Origin: Nitrosomonadales bacterium
Lineage (GTDB): Bacteria > Pseudomonadota > Gammaproteobacteria > Burkholderiales > Gallionellaceae
Length of the DNA stretch: 64,000 bases
Assembly (NCBI GenBank): GCA_016208015.1
Contig: JACQYW010000008.1
Coordinates: 248,001 to 312,000, forward strand
Direction: 5' to 3'
A model generated the notes under the pieces. The model made no database searches. It was not told where the DNA came from and worked only from the letters and a program-made list of their open reading frames with translations. Below are positions 48,302-56,961 of the stretch, piece by piece. Numbering within the stretch: position 1 is the stretch's first letter; every line of letters begins with the position of its first letter. A program made the position numbers and the translations under genes.

Positions 48302-50164
48302 ATGTCTTCCATCCATCTTCTCCCCGACCTCCTCATCAACCAGATCGCCGCCGGCGAAGTCATCGAACGCCCGGCTTCGGCTCTCAAGGAGTTGCTGGAG
48401 AACAGTCTGGATGCCGATGCGACCGAGATCGCTGTGCAACTGGAGAACGGCGGCATCAAGTTGCTGCGCGTGCGCGACAACGGTAGCGGCATCGCCAAGG
48501 AACAACTGCCGCTGGCGCTGATGCGCCATGCCACCAGCAAGATCGCTTCATTGGAGGATTTGCAGAAAGTCGCCAGCATGGGTTTCCGCGGCGAGGCGCT
48601 GGCCAGCATGGCCGCCGTGGCGCAGGTCACCCTCACCAGCCGCAACGCCGAAGCCGAGCATGCCTGGAAGATCGAAGCCGCCGACGGCACGCAAGGCACC
48701 GCCGCACCGGCCGCCCATGCCCACGGCACCACCATCGAGATGCGCGAGCTGTATTTCAACACTCCCGCGCGGCGCAAGTTCCTCAAGAGCGAGAGCACCG
48801 AATTCGCCTGGTGCGAAGAGACGTTCAAACGCATCGCGCTGTCGCGGCCGGATGTGGCGTTCAGCTTGCAGCACAACGGCAAGATGGTGTGGCAACTGCC
48901 CAGGCACGACCTCGCACAGCGCATCACCGCCATCCTCGGCCCCGAATTCGGTCAGCATGCCGTCAACGTAGAACGCCAGATCGGCCCCCTGCACCTCTAC
49001 GGCATCGCCGCCCTGCCCGCCTATTCCCGCTCCACTCGCGACGAGCAATACTTCTTCATCAACGGTCGCTTCGTGCGCGACAAGGTGCTGATGCACGCCG
49101 TTCGTCAGGCCTATCAGGACATCCTCCACCACCAGCGCCACCCGGCCTTCGTGCTGTTCCTAGCCATGCCACCGGAACAGGTGGACGTGAACGTGCACCC
49201 GGCCAAGAGCGAAGTGCGCTTCCGCGAAAGTCAGGGCATCCACCAGTTCGTGTTCCATGCCTTGCAGGATGCGCTGAGTGCGACGATGAGCAACGAATCC
49301 CCGGATTCGTCACTCCGGCGCAGGCCGGAGTCCAGTTCTTCAATAAATGCGCTGGATTCCGGCCTGCGCCGGAATGACGGCTCGACTGGTTTTGGCCAAC
49401 AACATATTCCGTTTACTGCTGCCCAACCGCAGGCCGCCTACAAACTGTGGGAAGAAGCCGCTGTCGCTCGCGAACAGGGAGCCGACAACGTAGGATGGGT
49501 TGAGCGCAGCGATACCCATCAACCTTCATCGCAAGCAAATGATGGGTATCGCTCCGCTCAACCCATCCTACAACAGTCCGAACATCCACTCGGATTCGCA
49601 TTAGGTCAGTTGTCCGGCATCTACATCCTCGCCCAGAACCAGCAAGGTTTGATCGTCGTGGACATGCACGCCGCCCACGAACGCATCGTGTACGAACGCC
49701 TGAAGACCGCCTTCGACGCCCAGCAGATGCCCACCCAGCCGCTGCTCATCCCCGTCACCTTCGCCGCCGAAGCGCTCGACATCGCCACCGTCGAGGAAGA
49801 ACAGGAAGCGCTTAAACAGCTAGGCTTCGACATCGCCCCCCTCTCCACCCACACCCTCGCCGTGCGTGCCATGCCCGCCATGCTCAAACAATCGCACGCC
49901 GAAACCGCCGCGCGCGAAGTACTACACGAACTGCGCGACTTCGGCGCCAGCCGCGCCCTCACCGAACGCCGCAATGAGTTGCTCGCCACCCTCGCCTGCC
50001 ATTCCGCCGTGCGCGCCAACCAGCAACTCAGCATCCCCGAGATGAATGCCATCCTGCGCGAGATGGAACAGACCGAACGCGCCGACCAGTGCAACCACGG
50101 CCGTCCAACCTGGTTCCAGGTGACGCTGGCGGAACTGGATGCGATGTTTATGCGTGGAAAATGA
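48302..50164 (+). CDS. mutL: DNA mismatch repair protein MutL, with two in-frame repeat insertions
   Basis: Encodes 620 aa. The N-terminal GHKL ATPase is complete: NQIAAGEVIERPASALKEL, ENSLDADAT, DNGSGI, MGFRGEALASM. The C-terminal domain (~440-620) carries the endonuclease motif DMHAAHERIVYE, i.e. D(M)HA(x)2E(x)4E, plus ACHSAVR and QCNHGRPT, so this MutL is probably a nicking enzyme, as in bacteria without MutH. The linker is odd: residues ~336-359 are encoded by a dispersed palindrome and ~397-423 by a second palindrome, both in frame. Between them the sequence is ordinary linker. The start lacks a ribosome binding site (see the -10 box). Confidence 0.95.
   Translation: MSSIHLLPDLLINQIAAGEVIERPASALKELLENSLDADATEIAVQLENGGIKLLRVRDNGSGIAKEQLPLALMRHATSKIASLEDLQKVASMGFRGEALASMAAVAQVTLTSRNAEAEHAWKIEAADGTQGTAAPAAHAHGTTIEMRELYFNTPARRKFLKSESTEFAWCEETFKRIALSRPDVAFSLQHNGKMVWQLPRHDLAQRITAILGPEFGQHAVNVERQIGPLHLYGIAALPAYSRSTRDEQYFFINGRFVRDKVLMHAVRQAYQDILHHQRHPAFVLFLAMPPEQVDVNVHPAKSEVRFRESQGIHQFVFHALQDALSATMSNESPDSSLRRRPESSSSINALDSGLRRNDGSTGFGQQHIPFTAAQPQAAYKLWEEAAVAREQGADNVGWVERSDTHQPSSQANDGYRSAQPILQQSEHPLGFALGQLSGIYILAQNQQGLIVVDMHAAHERIVYERLKTAFDAQQMPTQPLLIPVTFAAEALDIATVEEEQEALKQLGFDIAPLSTHTLAVRAMPAMLKQSHAETAAREVLHELRDFGASRALTERRNELLATLACHSAVRANQQLSIPEMNAILREMEQTERADQCNHGRPTWFQVTLAELDAMFMRGK
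49309..49378. repeat. Dispersed palindromic element inside mutL (copy 2, short form)
   Basis: Arms 49309-49335 and 49352-49378 match the 27-base family arms (CTGGATTCCGGCCTGCGCC...), with compensating C/T changes, around a 16-base loop. The larger core hairpin of other copies is missing. The element is translated as the mutL linker. Confidence 0.85.
49490..49571. repeat. Second palindrome type inside mutL (GTAGGATGGGTTGAGCG family)
   Basis: 31-base arms 49490-49520 and 49541-49571 are inverted with one mismatch around a 20-base loop. The arm sequence GTAGGATGGGTTGAGCG resembles a repeat seen widely in beta/gammaproteobacterial genomes (from memory). It is translated as NVGWVERSDTHQPSSQAND... 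in the linker. Confidence 0.85.
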
Positions 50165-50173
50165 GATCGCCAA

Positions 50174-50899
50174 ATGGAATTTAAATTAGACCGACCTCGT
50201 GCCAACGAGTACCCAACAGAGGCAATTCTCGATGAACTGCGCCGTGTTGCCGCCATATTTGAAAACCGCAGATTTACACGACGCGAATTTGATACTAATT
50301 CCAATTACTGCAAGGGTTCAGTAGTTCTCTCGCGATTTGGCACATGGCAAGCCGCTCTTGATGCAACGGGCCTTGATCTAATCGCACCAGTTAGAAAAGA
50401 CCGCCACTTTATTTCAAACGAAGAGTTGTTCTCGGAACTAGGACGCATTTGGCATCTTATTGGACATCGCCCATCAAAAGACGAGTGGGAAAGTTCTCAA
50501 CCAATCTATTCATACACAACGTACAAAACGCGCTTCGGTGGCTGGGTCAATGCCTGTGCAGCCTTCATTGAATACACTTCGCTGCCAGCTGACGTATCAA
50601 CCCGAAGCCTAGCTCCATCTCTACCCGAATCATTAGGCAAACCGACCAGACCTATAGATACCTCTGAAAAACGCAGTATCCCAATGAAACTTCGGTATCA
50701 GGTTCTAGCGCGTGATTGCTTTAAATGTGTAGTTTGTGGACGAAGCCCTGCCACACATGCCGGAGTCGTTTTGCATATTGACCACATCAAACCTTTTTCA
50801 AAGGGGGGAAAGACAGTTTTAGAAAACCTACGCTCTCTTTGTCAGGAGTGTAATTGGGGCAAGGGAGATGACATTGAAATCTCGAAATCCGTCAGTTAA
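50174..50899 (+). CDS. HNH endonuclease with homing-endonuclease-associated repeats
   Basis: Encodes 241 aa. Two N-terminal repeats (~18-68 ending FGTWQAALDATGL, and ~85-137 ending FGGWVNACAAFIEY) match the HNH-associated DNA-binding repeat pattern. The C-terminus (~170-235) is an HNH nuclease: LARDCFKCVVCGRSP, LHIDHIKPFSKGGK and LENLRSLCQECNWGKG, with the zinc Cys pairs and catalytic His. The base composition is visibly more AT-rich than its neighbours, suggesting recent transfer. It starts 9 bases after mutL with no clear RBS. There is no partner methylase, integrase or intron around it. Confidence 0.88.
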   Translation: MEFKLDRPRANEYPTEAILDELRRVAAIFENRRFTRREFDTNSNYCKGSVVLSRFGTWQAALDATGLDLIAPVRKDRHFISNEELFSELGRIWHLIGHRPSKDEWESSQPIYSYTTYKTRFGGWVNACAAFIEYTSLPADVSTRSLAPSLPESLGKPTRPIDTSEKRSIPMKLRYQVLARDCFKCVVCGRSPATHAGVVLHIDHIKPFSKGGKTVLENLRSLCQECNWGKGDDIEISKSVS

Positions 50900-50940
50900 G
50901 AAAAGTCCACTTTTCGGGATGAGGCGCTAGGAGCCGCGCA

Positions 50941-52461
50941 GTGAATGACGAGACATACCTGAAGGTAGGCGAGGAAATGAACGAGCACACGACAACGCGA
51001 TTCGCCCGAACAATGGATTTTTCCACCACTCGCATCGCCTTCGCCTCATTTATCGGCACCGCCATCGAGTTCTACGATTTCTACATCTACGGTCTCGCGG
51101 TGGCGATGGTGATCGGGCCAATCTTCTTTCCCAACAGCGACCCGGCGGTGCAGGCGCTGAATGCCTTCCTCACTTTCGGCATCGCCTTCCTCGCGCGCCC
51201 CTTCGGCGCGCTGCTGTTCGGCCATTTCGGCGACCGCATCGGGCGCAAGACGACGCTGGTGGCGTCGCTGCTGGTGATGGGCATCTCCACCACGCTGATC
51301 GGCGTGTTGCCGAGTTATGAAGCCGTGGGCTGGGTCGCGCCTGCGCTGCTGTGCCTGCTGCGCTTCGGGCAGGGCATCGGACTCGGCGGCGAATGGGGCG
51401 GCGCGGCTTTGCTGGCGGCGGAGTATGCGCCAAAGGGCAAGCGCGGCTGGTTCGGGATGTTCCCGCAACTTGGGCCTCCTGTGGGTTTCCTGTTTGCGGT
51501 CGGCAGTTTTATGCTGCTGGCGAATACGCTCGACGATGCGGCGTTTCGCGACTGGGGATGGCGCATTCCGTTCCTTGCCAGTGCGGTGCTGGTGGTGATT
51601 GGGCTTTATGTGCGGCTGAAGCTGGAGGAGACGCCGGTGTTTTTGAAGGCGATGCAGGAACAAGAACTCCTTCCCCCTTGCAGGGGGAAGGCTGGGATGG
51701 GGGTAGAGTCGGTGAGTGGCACGGATTCTACCCCCACCCTAACCCTCCCTGATGGAACTACTAGCCATTCGACTAGGCCGTCAAACAACGACGGCCAAGT
51801 CGCTGGTTACCTGCATGGGGGAGGGAATGCAGGTTCCATACGAACGGATGTTAAGAAGATTCCTCTGGCGCAACTCTTCGCCCACCACACCAAGCCGCTG
51901 GTGCTGGGCGCACTGCTGATGGTGGTGTGCTACGCGCTGTTCTATCTCACCACGGTGTTCAGCCTGAGCTATGGTGTATCCAAGCTCGGCATCGCGCGCC
52001 CCGATTTCCTCGGCATGTTGTGCATCGCGGTCATCTTCATGGCGGCAGCTACACCGCTTGCTGCAACCGCAGGCGACCGTTTTGGCCGCCGTCCGGTGCT
52101 GATCGTCGCGGGCAGCGCGGCATTGCTCTCCGGTTTCCTGATGGAGCCGATGCTGAACAGCGGCTCGATGGTGCAGATCACCGCGTTCCTTTCGCTCGAA
52201 CTGTTCCTGATGGGGGCGACGTTTGCACCGATGGGGGCGCTGTTGCCGGAGTTGTTTCCGACGGCTGTGCGTTATACCGGTGCGGGTGCAGCCTATAACC
52301 TGGGCGGAATCCTTGGGGCGTCGCTGGCACCCTACATTGCGCAACAACTGGTGCAACACGGCGGATTGAGCTGGGTGGGCGGGTATATCTCGGTGGCGGC
52401 GGCGATCAGTGTGGTGGCGGCGTTGCTGGTGCATGAGACGCGGGACACGGAGTTGGCATGA
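50941..52461 (+). CDS. MFS transporter, metabolite:H+ symporter (MHS) type, with in-frame repeat insertion
   Basis: Encodes 506 aa. The GTG start at 50941 has AGGAG seven bases before it; ATG 50977 is an alternative. Twelve membrane helices are expected. The MHS signatures GTAIEFYDFYIYG (TM1), FGHFGDRIGRKTTL (loop 2-3) and RFGQGIGLGGEWGGA are present, as in shikimate, citrate or proline/betaine symporters. The substrate is unknown. Residues ~243-298, between TM6 (ending LKLEETPVFLKAM) and TM7, are encoded by a multi-hairpin repeat element and read as low-complexity sequence, in frame. The protein resumes normally at PLAQLFAHHTKPLVLGALL. Confidence 0.88.
   Translation: MNDETYLKVGEEMNEHTTTRFARTMDFSTTRIAFASFIGTAIEFYDFYIYGLAVAMVIGPIFFPNSDPAVQALNAFLTFGIAFLARPFGALLFGHFGDRIGRKTTLVASLLVMGISTTLIGVLPSYEAVGWVAPALLCLLRFGQGIGLGGEWGGAALLAAEYAPKGKRGWFGMFPQLGPPVGFLFAVGSFMLLANTLDDAAFRDWGWRIPFLASAVLVVIGLYVRLKLEETPVFLKAMQEQELLPPCRGKAGMGVESVSGTDSTPTLTLPDGTTSHSTRPSNNDGQVAGYLHGGGNAGSIRTDVKKIPLAQLFAHHTKPLVLGALLMVVCYALFYLTTVFSLSYGVSKLGIARPDFLGMLCIAVIFMAAATPLAATAGDRFGRRPVLIVAGSAALLSGFLMEPMLNSGSMVQITAFLSLELFLMGATFAPMGALLPELFPTAVRYTGAGAAYNLGGILGASLAPYIAQQLVQHGGLSWVGGYISVAAAISVVAALLVHETRDTELA
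51669..51834. repeat. Multi-hairpin repeat inserted in the MFS gene
   Basis: Four hairpins in a row: 51669-51691 (CCTTCCCCC/GGGGGAAGG), 51698-51736 (TGGGGGTAGA/TCTACCCCCA), 51776-51796 (GGCCGTC/GACGGCC) and 51809-51834 (ACCTGCAT/ATGCAGGT). The G- and C-run composition differs from the surrounding gene. The family is different from the 27-base-arm element. Confidence 0.75.
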
Positions 52462-52473
52462 AACCACTCGCCC

Positions 52474-52595
52474 GTCATTCCGGCGCAGGCCGGAATCCAG
52501 TCGAAATAAAATCCTCGCGTAGCGAGACGACATCTGGGCTTGTCCGCTGCGCGGGCCTTTTGTTCTTGCTGGATTCCGGCCTGCGCCGGAATGAC
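52474..52595. repeat. Dispersed palindromic element (copy 3, between MFS gene and miaA)
   Basis: Arms 52474-52500 and 52569-52595 are perfect inverted copies of the 27-base consensus. The core holds a hairpin TCCTCGCGTAGCGAGA near 52512-52527 and a second, CCGCTGCGCGG, near 52543-52553. It fills nearly all of the 145-base gap. Confidence 0.9.
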
Positions 52596-52606
52596 GGGGT
52601 ATTGAA

Positions 52607-53536
52607 ATGAGTGCGCTCCCCCCCGCCATCTTCCTCATGGGCCCCACCGCCAGCGGTAAGACGGGTGTCGCAGTGGAACTGGTACAGCATCTTCCGGTAG
52701 AGCTCATCAGCGTCGATTCCGCGCTGGTGTTCCGCGACATGGACATCGGCACCGCCAAGCCGGATGCCGCCACCCTCGCCCGCGCACCGCACCATCTCAT
52801 CGACATCATCGCCCCCACCGAAGCCTATTCCGCCGCGGCCTTTCGCCGCGATGCACTGCGATTGATGGCGGACATCACCGCGCGCGGCAAGATACCTTTG
52901 CTGGTGGGCGGCACGATGCTGTATTTCAAGGCGCTGCGCGAAGGATTGAGCCCGTTGCCGCAAGCCGATGCAGAGGTACGAGCGAGGCTGGACGCAATCA
53001 TCGCGCAGCACGGCATCGAACACTTGCACGCCGAACTCGCCAGGGTGGATGCCGAGACCGCCGCACGCCTGCACGCAACCGACACACAACGCATCCAGCG
53101 CGCGATGGAGATCTATCTCGTCTCGGGCAGACCGATGTCTGAACTCATCCAGCAGCAGGAGCAGGATGAGCTGCCTTACCGCGTCCTGCCCATCGCGCTC
53201 ATCCCTTCCGACCGCGCCGTGCTGCACCAGCGCATCGCGGTGCGCTTCGAGCAGATGCTGAAGCAGGGATTGCTGGACGAGTTGCGCGGGCTGCGCGAAA
53301 AATACCCTCTGCACCGCGAGATGACTTCGATGCGCTGCGTCGGTTACCGCCAGGCGTGGGAATACATGGAAAGCGAGATCGACGAAGCCGGGTTGCTGGA
53401 AAAAGGCATCGCCGCCACGCGGCAGTTGGCGAAACGCCAGCTCACCTGGCTGCGCGGCATGCCGGACAATATCGAACTGGATTGCCTTGCGCCCGATCTG
53501 TATGCGCGCTTATCCGCGAGCGTCGGTCAGTTCTGA
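52607..53536 (+). CDS. miaA: tRNA dimethylallyltransferase MiaA
   Basis: Encodes 309 aa. It transfers the dimethylallyl group to A37 of tRNAs that read UNN codons. P-loop GPTASGKT (~residue 12), [19 protein letters not shown] (~35), [11 protein letters not shown] (~101) and the C-terminal [13 protein letters not shown] are all in place. It stands downstream of the repeat element; with mutL nearby it recalls the mutL-miaA arrangement of E. coli, here interrupted by the HNH and MFS genes. The stop is 3 bases from the convergent hemerythrin gene. Confidence 0.96.
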   Translation: MSALPPAIFLMGPTASGKTGVAVELVQHLPVELISVDSALVFRDMDIGTAKPDAATLARAPHHLIDIIAPTEAYSAAAFRRDALRLMADITARGKIPLLVGGTMLYFKALREGLSPLPQADAEVRARLDAIIAQHGIEHLHAELARVDAETAARLHATDTQRIQRAMEIYLVSGRPMSELIQQQEQDELPYRVLPIALIPSDRAVLHQRIAVRFEQMLKQGLLDELRGLREKYPLHREMTSMRCVGYRQAWEYMESEIDEAGLLEKGIAATRQLAKRQLTWLRGMPDNIELDCLAPDLYARLSASVGQF

Positions 53537-53539
53537 ACT

Positions 53540-53989
53540 TCAAGCGGGATTAACGCGACCAAGGCCCGTGCGCTGCGCGTAGTCGCGATATTTCATGTCT
53601 TCTGCCAGAAGGTGTTCGATCAGCGCTTCCTTGACCTTAAGACCAGCCTCGATCCACTCGTATTCCATCCCGCCGCGTTCGAAGCGTGTCATGATGCCGT
53701 GCAAGGCGAGCGTGATCTGCGCATGTTTCATCGCATGTTCGCTCGCCTCCGGATAGCCCCATTCCCTGAACAATTCCTCCTCGTGGGCAAAGTGCGCTGC
53801 GGCATCTTCCAGGATCGATTGCATGCGATTCTTGATCACAGCCAGATCCAGACGTCCGATGATGGCTTCGTTCAATTCGTTGACGAGTCCGATAAAGCGC
53901 TGGTGTTCGACATCGATCTCCGGAATGCCCACGCTCAACGCATCGCTCCACTCCAGCCGCCAGGGCGATGAATCAACCCGGGAGGACAT
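53540..53989 (-). CDS. Bacteriohemerythrin
   Basis: Encodes 149 aa. It is a four-helix-bundle di-iron oxygen-binding protein. All ligand positions are visible: His in IDVEHQRFIGL, the His and Glu in HFAHEEELFREWGY, then EHAMKHAQI, and the final His/Asp in EHLLAEDMKYRDY. It probably stores or delivers O2, or senses it for the adjacent HD-GYP protein. ATG 53989 has GGAG seven bases before it and overlaps the HD-GYP stop by 17 bases, so the two are co-translated. Confidence 0.92.
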   Translation of the reverse strand: MSSRVDSSPWRLEWSDALSVGIPEIDVEHQRFIGLVNELNEAIIGRLDLAVIKNRMQSILEDAAAHFAHEEELFREWGYPEASEHAMKHAQITLALHGIMTRFERGGMEYEWIEAGLKVKEALIEHLLAEDMKYRDYAQRTGLGRVNPA

Positions 53990-56024
53990 ATTCCCGCTCC
54001 CTGAACAGTGCCACACACGCATCCACCACTTTCTCATCGTAACGCGTGCCGCGTGAACGGGTGATCTCCTCCAGCGCGGCATCGACACCCAGGCCCGGAC
54101 GATAAGGACGATGCGAAGACATCGCCTCGACCACATCCGCCACGATCAGGATACGCGCCCCCAGCAATATGCCTTCGCCCTTCAACTCCTGCGGGTAGCC
54201 CGACCCGTCCATGCGCTCATGGTGCTGCAACACCATCTCCGCGATCGGCCATGAGAAATCGACGCCCTTCAGGATGTCATAACCCGCCTGGGGATGCATC
54301 TTGATCAGGCTGTATTCGATTTCGTTGAGTCTCCCCGGCTTGCTCAATATCTCCGCCGGGATGCGTATCTTGCCAAGGTCGTGCACCAATCCGGCCAGAT
54401 GGATCGCTTGTACTTCCTCCTCCGCCAATCCCATCTGGCGCGCGATCTCTTTCGCCAGTGCCGCGACCCGCGCCTGATGGCCAGAGGTGTAAGGGTCGCG
54501 CATTTCGACGATGCTGGCGATGGCTTCCACGGTCTGCAGCATGTTCTTCTGCAAACGTTGTTCATGCTCCCGATGTGCCTCCTTGATGCGCAGGGTGAGG
54601 ATGCCGAAAGCAAGATCACCCGACATTTCTTCCAGCAGCTTCACCTCATCCATATCGAAGACATTCATCTTGTCGTCAAAGAGGACCAGAACGCCGAACG
54701 CATGCTTGGCGTTCATCAGTGGCAAGGCGATGCAGGATGCGTATCCGTATTGCCGGGCATTCTCGTGCCATGACTCCAATTCAGGATCAGACAGGATGTC
54801 CTGCACCACACGGGTCGTTCCGCTGATGATGGCGCGCCCGGCGGGACAGGATGCATGCCTTGCCTCATTCCACGTCAGCGGCGACGGGTTCGGCCATCCC
54901 TTTTCGAAACCGGACAGCGCCATCTGTTCTATCGTCTTGTCGGCATCGTGGCGGGCGAAACCTATCCAGGCCAGCCGATAGCCGCCGACCAGCACAGCGA
55001 CATCGCACATCTCATGCAACAACTGACCTTCTTCGACCGCATGGATCAGCGCCTGGTTGCCCGCGCTGATCGTCAGTAACGCGCGATTGGAGCGTTGCAG
55101 GACTATCTCATGTTGCTTGCGTTCGGTGATGTCCTGCACCGTCCCGATGGAACGTGTGGGCTTATCGTCTGTTCCATAAACTGTCCTGCAAATCTCGCGG
55201 ACGTACTTTACACGCCCGTCCTTCATCAACAGCCGGTGAGTAATATCGTAAGCAGCCCGCTCCCGCACCGAATCGCCATAAGACTGGTTGACGAAATCTC
55301 TGTCATCGGGATGGATCGCATTCAGAAAAGCGTCATACGAAGCGCCAAACTGCATCGGATCAATCTCGAAAATACGGTATATCTCGTCTGACCAGACCAG
55401 CTCGTTGTTGCACAAGTCGAGCTCCCAACTGCCAATTTGTGCAAGGTGTTGCGCTTCGCTTAGGCGGGCTTCGCTCTCGAGCAACCTGCTCCCCATCTTT
55501 TTTCGTTCAGTCACATCTTCCAGACTATGCACACTGTAGGAATATTCACCCTGCTCGTCATGCACCGTATAGGCGCGCGAACGATAGACCACACCATCGA
55601 TCTTGACCTCCTCCTCCACCCCGTCCTCACCTTTTTCAACGGTCTGTCTACAGCCCGGCAAGGGCTCGCCGAACTTGGGAAATACCTCGTAATAGAGACG
55701 ACCGATGATTTCCTTGAACGGGATAGCTGCGCAGCGCTGATAGGCGCGGTTGGCGCGCATGATGCGGAATTCCTTGTCATGCAGGAAGATCGGGTCACCC
55801 ACCGCATCCAGCGCGGCCATCCACTCCCGGTGTGATTGTTCGATCCGCTTGCGCGCGTTGTCCAGGTCTTCCAGCATGAACAGCAGCGCGCTACGGCTTT
55901 CTTCAAGCTCCTGCGTGGCCGATTGCTGCCCTGTTTCACGGCTTTCAAGTTTGGCCTGCAATTCGGCAACGGTACGCTGTGCCGCCTGCAACTCTTGCCA
56001 CAACTTTTCCGTTTTATCGCTCAT
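53973..56024 (-). CDS. PAS-PAS-GAF-HD-GYP c-di-GMP phosphodiesterase
   Basis: Encodes 683 aa, no membrane segment. An N-terminal coiled coil (~1-65, rich in Glu/Leu/Gln) is followed by PAS 1 (~65-180), PAS 2 (~190-305; IGSWELDLCNNELVWSDEIY, HPDDRDFV), GAF (~315-480) and HD-GYP (~500-675). Catalytic motifs HDLGKI and HHERMDGSGYP are intact, so it should hydrolyse c-di-GMP. It starts 2 bases after the DUF3365 gene, suggesting that the heme protein feeds into it. Confidence 0.93.
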   Translation of the reverse strand: MSDKTEKLWQELQAAQRTVAELQAKLESRETGQQSATQELEESRSALLFMLEDLDNARKRIEQSHREWMAALDAVGDPIFLHDKEFRIMRANRAYQRCAAIPFKEIIGRLYYEVFPKFGEPLPGCRQTVEKGEDGVEEEVKIDGVVYRSRAYTVHDEQGEYSYSVHSLEDVTERKKMGSRLLESEARLSEAQHLAQIGSWELDLCNNELVWSDEIYRIFEIDPMQFGASYDAFLNAIHPDDRDFVNQSYGDSVRERAAYDITHRLLMKDGRVKYVREICRTVYGTDDKPTRSIGTVQDITERKQHEIVLQRSNRALLTISAGNQALIHAVEEGQLLHEMCDVAVLVGGYRLAWIGFARHDADKTIEQMALSGFEKGWPNPSPLTWNEARHASCPAGRAIISGTTRVVQDILSDPELESWHENARQYGYASCIALPLMNAKHAFGVLVLFDDKMNVFDMDEVKLLEEMSGDLAFGILTLRIKEAHREHEQRLQKNMLQTVEAIASIVEMRDPYTSGHQARVAALAKEIARQMGLAEEEVQAIHLAGLVHDLGKIRIPAEILSKPGRLNEIEYSLIKMHPQAGYDILKGVDFSWPIAEMVLQHHERMDGSGYPQELKGEGILLGARILIVADVVEAMSSHRPYRPGLGVDAALEEITRSRGTRYDEKVVDACVALFREREYVLPG

Positions 56025-56026
56025 GG

Positions 56027-56920
56027 CTATGCACTGTCATGCCGGCCAGAAGCCAGCTGGTTGCGCAATGCAGCATTCTCTTCCGCAAGTTCCTTCATGC
56101 GCAGTTCGCGCCCGACGGTGAGTTTCTGGAAGCGCAGCAATTCGTCGAGCTGGTGTTGCAGTTTCTGTTGAGCCTGCTGCCGCTCGACAGACAAACCGGA
56201 ATCGCGCCTGTACGTAACACCAAGCGCCACCAGACCGATCAGCCAGGCAATGCCATGGGACAACATCAAACTGGTGCTGAACCCCCGGTCGCGCGCCAGA
56301 TAGGGTGACAGAGACACTGCCGAACCGATGCCGCCGCGTATGTCGCCCACCTTATAGCCCTGCTGAGCATGACATTTCATGCAACCCTGCTCAACGATGA
56401 ATGGCAGCATCATTCTCAGATAAGGCTGCCCGTCGATCTGCTGCACTTCCGTCACTTCCTTGCCGCCCTGTTCGAAGGTGTGCAATACCTTCCTTTCCCA
56501 TGAATCGGGGGCGTTGTTCGGATTGAGCGGTTTGAGACTGGTGATATGGCTCTTGGTACCGTAATCGCCCGGAAAGTCTTCCTGCATCTGACGCAACATG
56601 TAAGCCGGGTTCATCAGGGTGAGCGCCTTGCCATTTTTGGTGATGACATCCCGTTCGGGCAGATCAAGATAAGGATTGGGTGGAGTGTGCTCGTCGGGAT
56701 GGACGTAGACGCCGCCATGCGCTGATGCCCATTTACGGAAGCTCATATCCTTGCTGATATTCGAGCGGGCTGCGACTATGGCGGTATTCATCGTATTCTG
56801 GCTTTTCAGGTGCAGATTCCATCCCAGCGACCCGCCCACCAACACGCTCCATATGAGTGCCAGTAGCCCATACCTTCGCGGCAGGGAAACCAGGAGGCAA
56901 TCGAAATAACGGGCTTCCAT
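56027..56920 (-). CDS. DUF3365 (Tll0287-like) heme-c sensor protein
   Basis: Encodes 297 aa. The membrane helix ~18-38 (GLLALIWSVLVGGSLGW) leads to a periplasmic DUF3365 domain (~40-205) with a c-type heme site CMKCH in EQGCMKCHAQQGYKVGDIRGG. A second helix (~210-230, SHGIAWLIGLVALGV) and a cytosolic coiled coil (QLDELLRFQKLTVGRELRMKEL...) follow; the latter normally leads directly into a kinase or GGDEF domain. No output domain follows. The HD-GYP gene starts 2 bases later, also with a coiled coil. Likely a split redox/gas sensor. Confidence 0.88.
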   Translation of the reverse strand: MEARYFDCLLVSLPRRYGLLALIWSVLVGGSLGWNLHLKSQNTMNTAIVAARSNISKDMSFRKWASAHGGVYVHPDEHTPPNPYLDLPERDVITKNGKALTLMNPAYMLRQMQEDFPGDYGTKSHITSLKPLNPNNAPDSWERKVLHTFEQGGKEVTEVQQIDGQPYLRMMLPFIVEQGCMKCHAQQGYKVGDIRGGIGSAVSLSPYLARDRGFSTSLMLSHGIAWLIGLVALGVTYRRDSGLSVERQQAQQKLQHQLDELLRFQKLTVGRELRMKELAEENAALRNQLASGRHDSA

Positions 56921-56961
56921 TTTCTACCTGTGTGGCTATTTATATTTATTTTGTCTGCTTA

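Noticed and set aside
50164..50180. mutL truncated by the HNH gene insertion
   Set aside because: mutL has a complete C-terminal domain through the conserved CNHGRPT and a proper stop.
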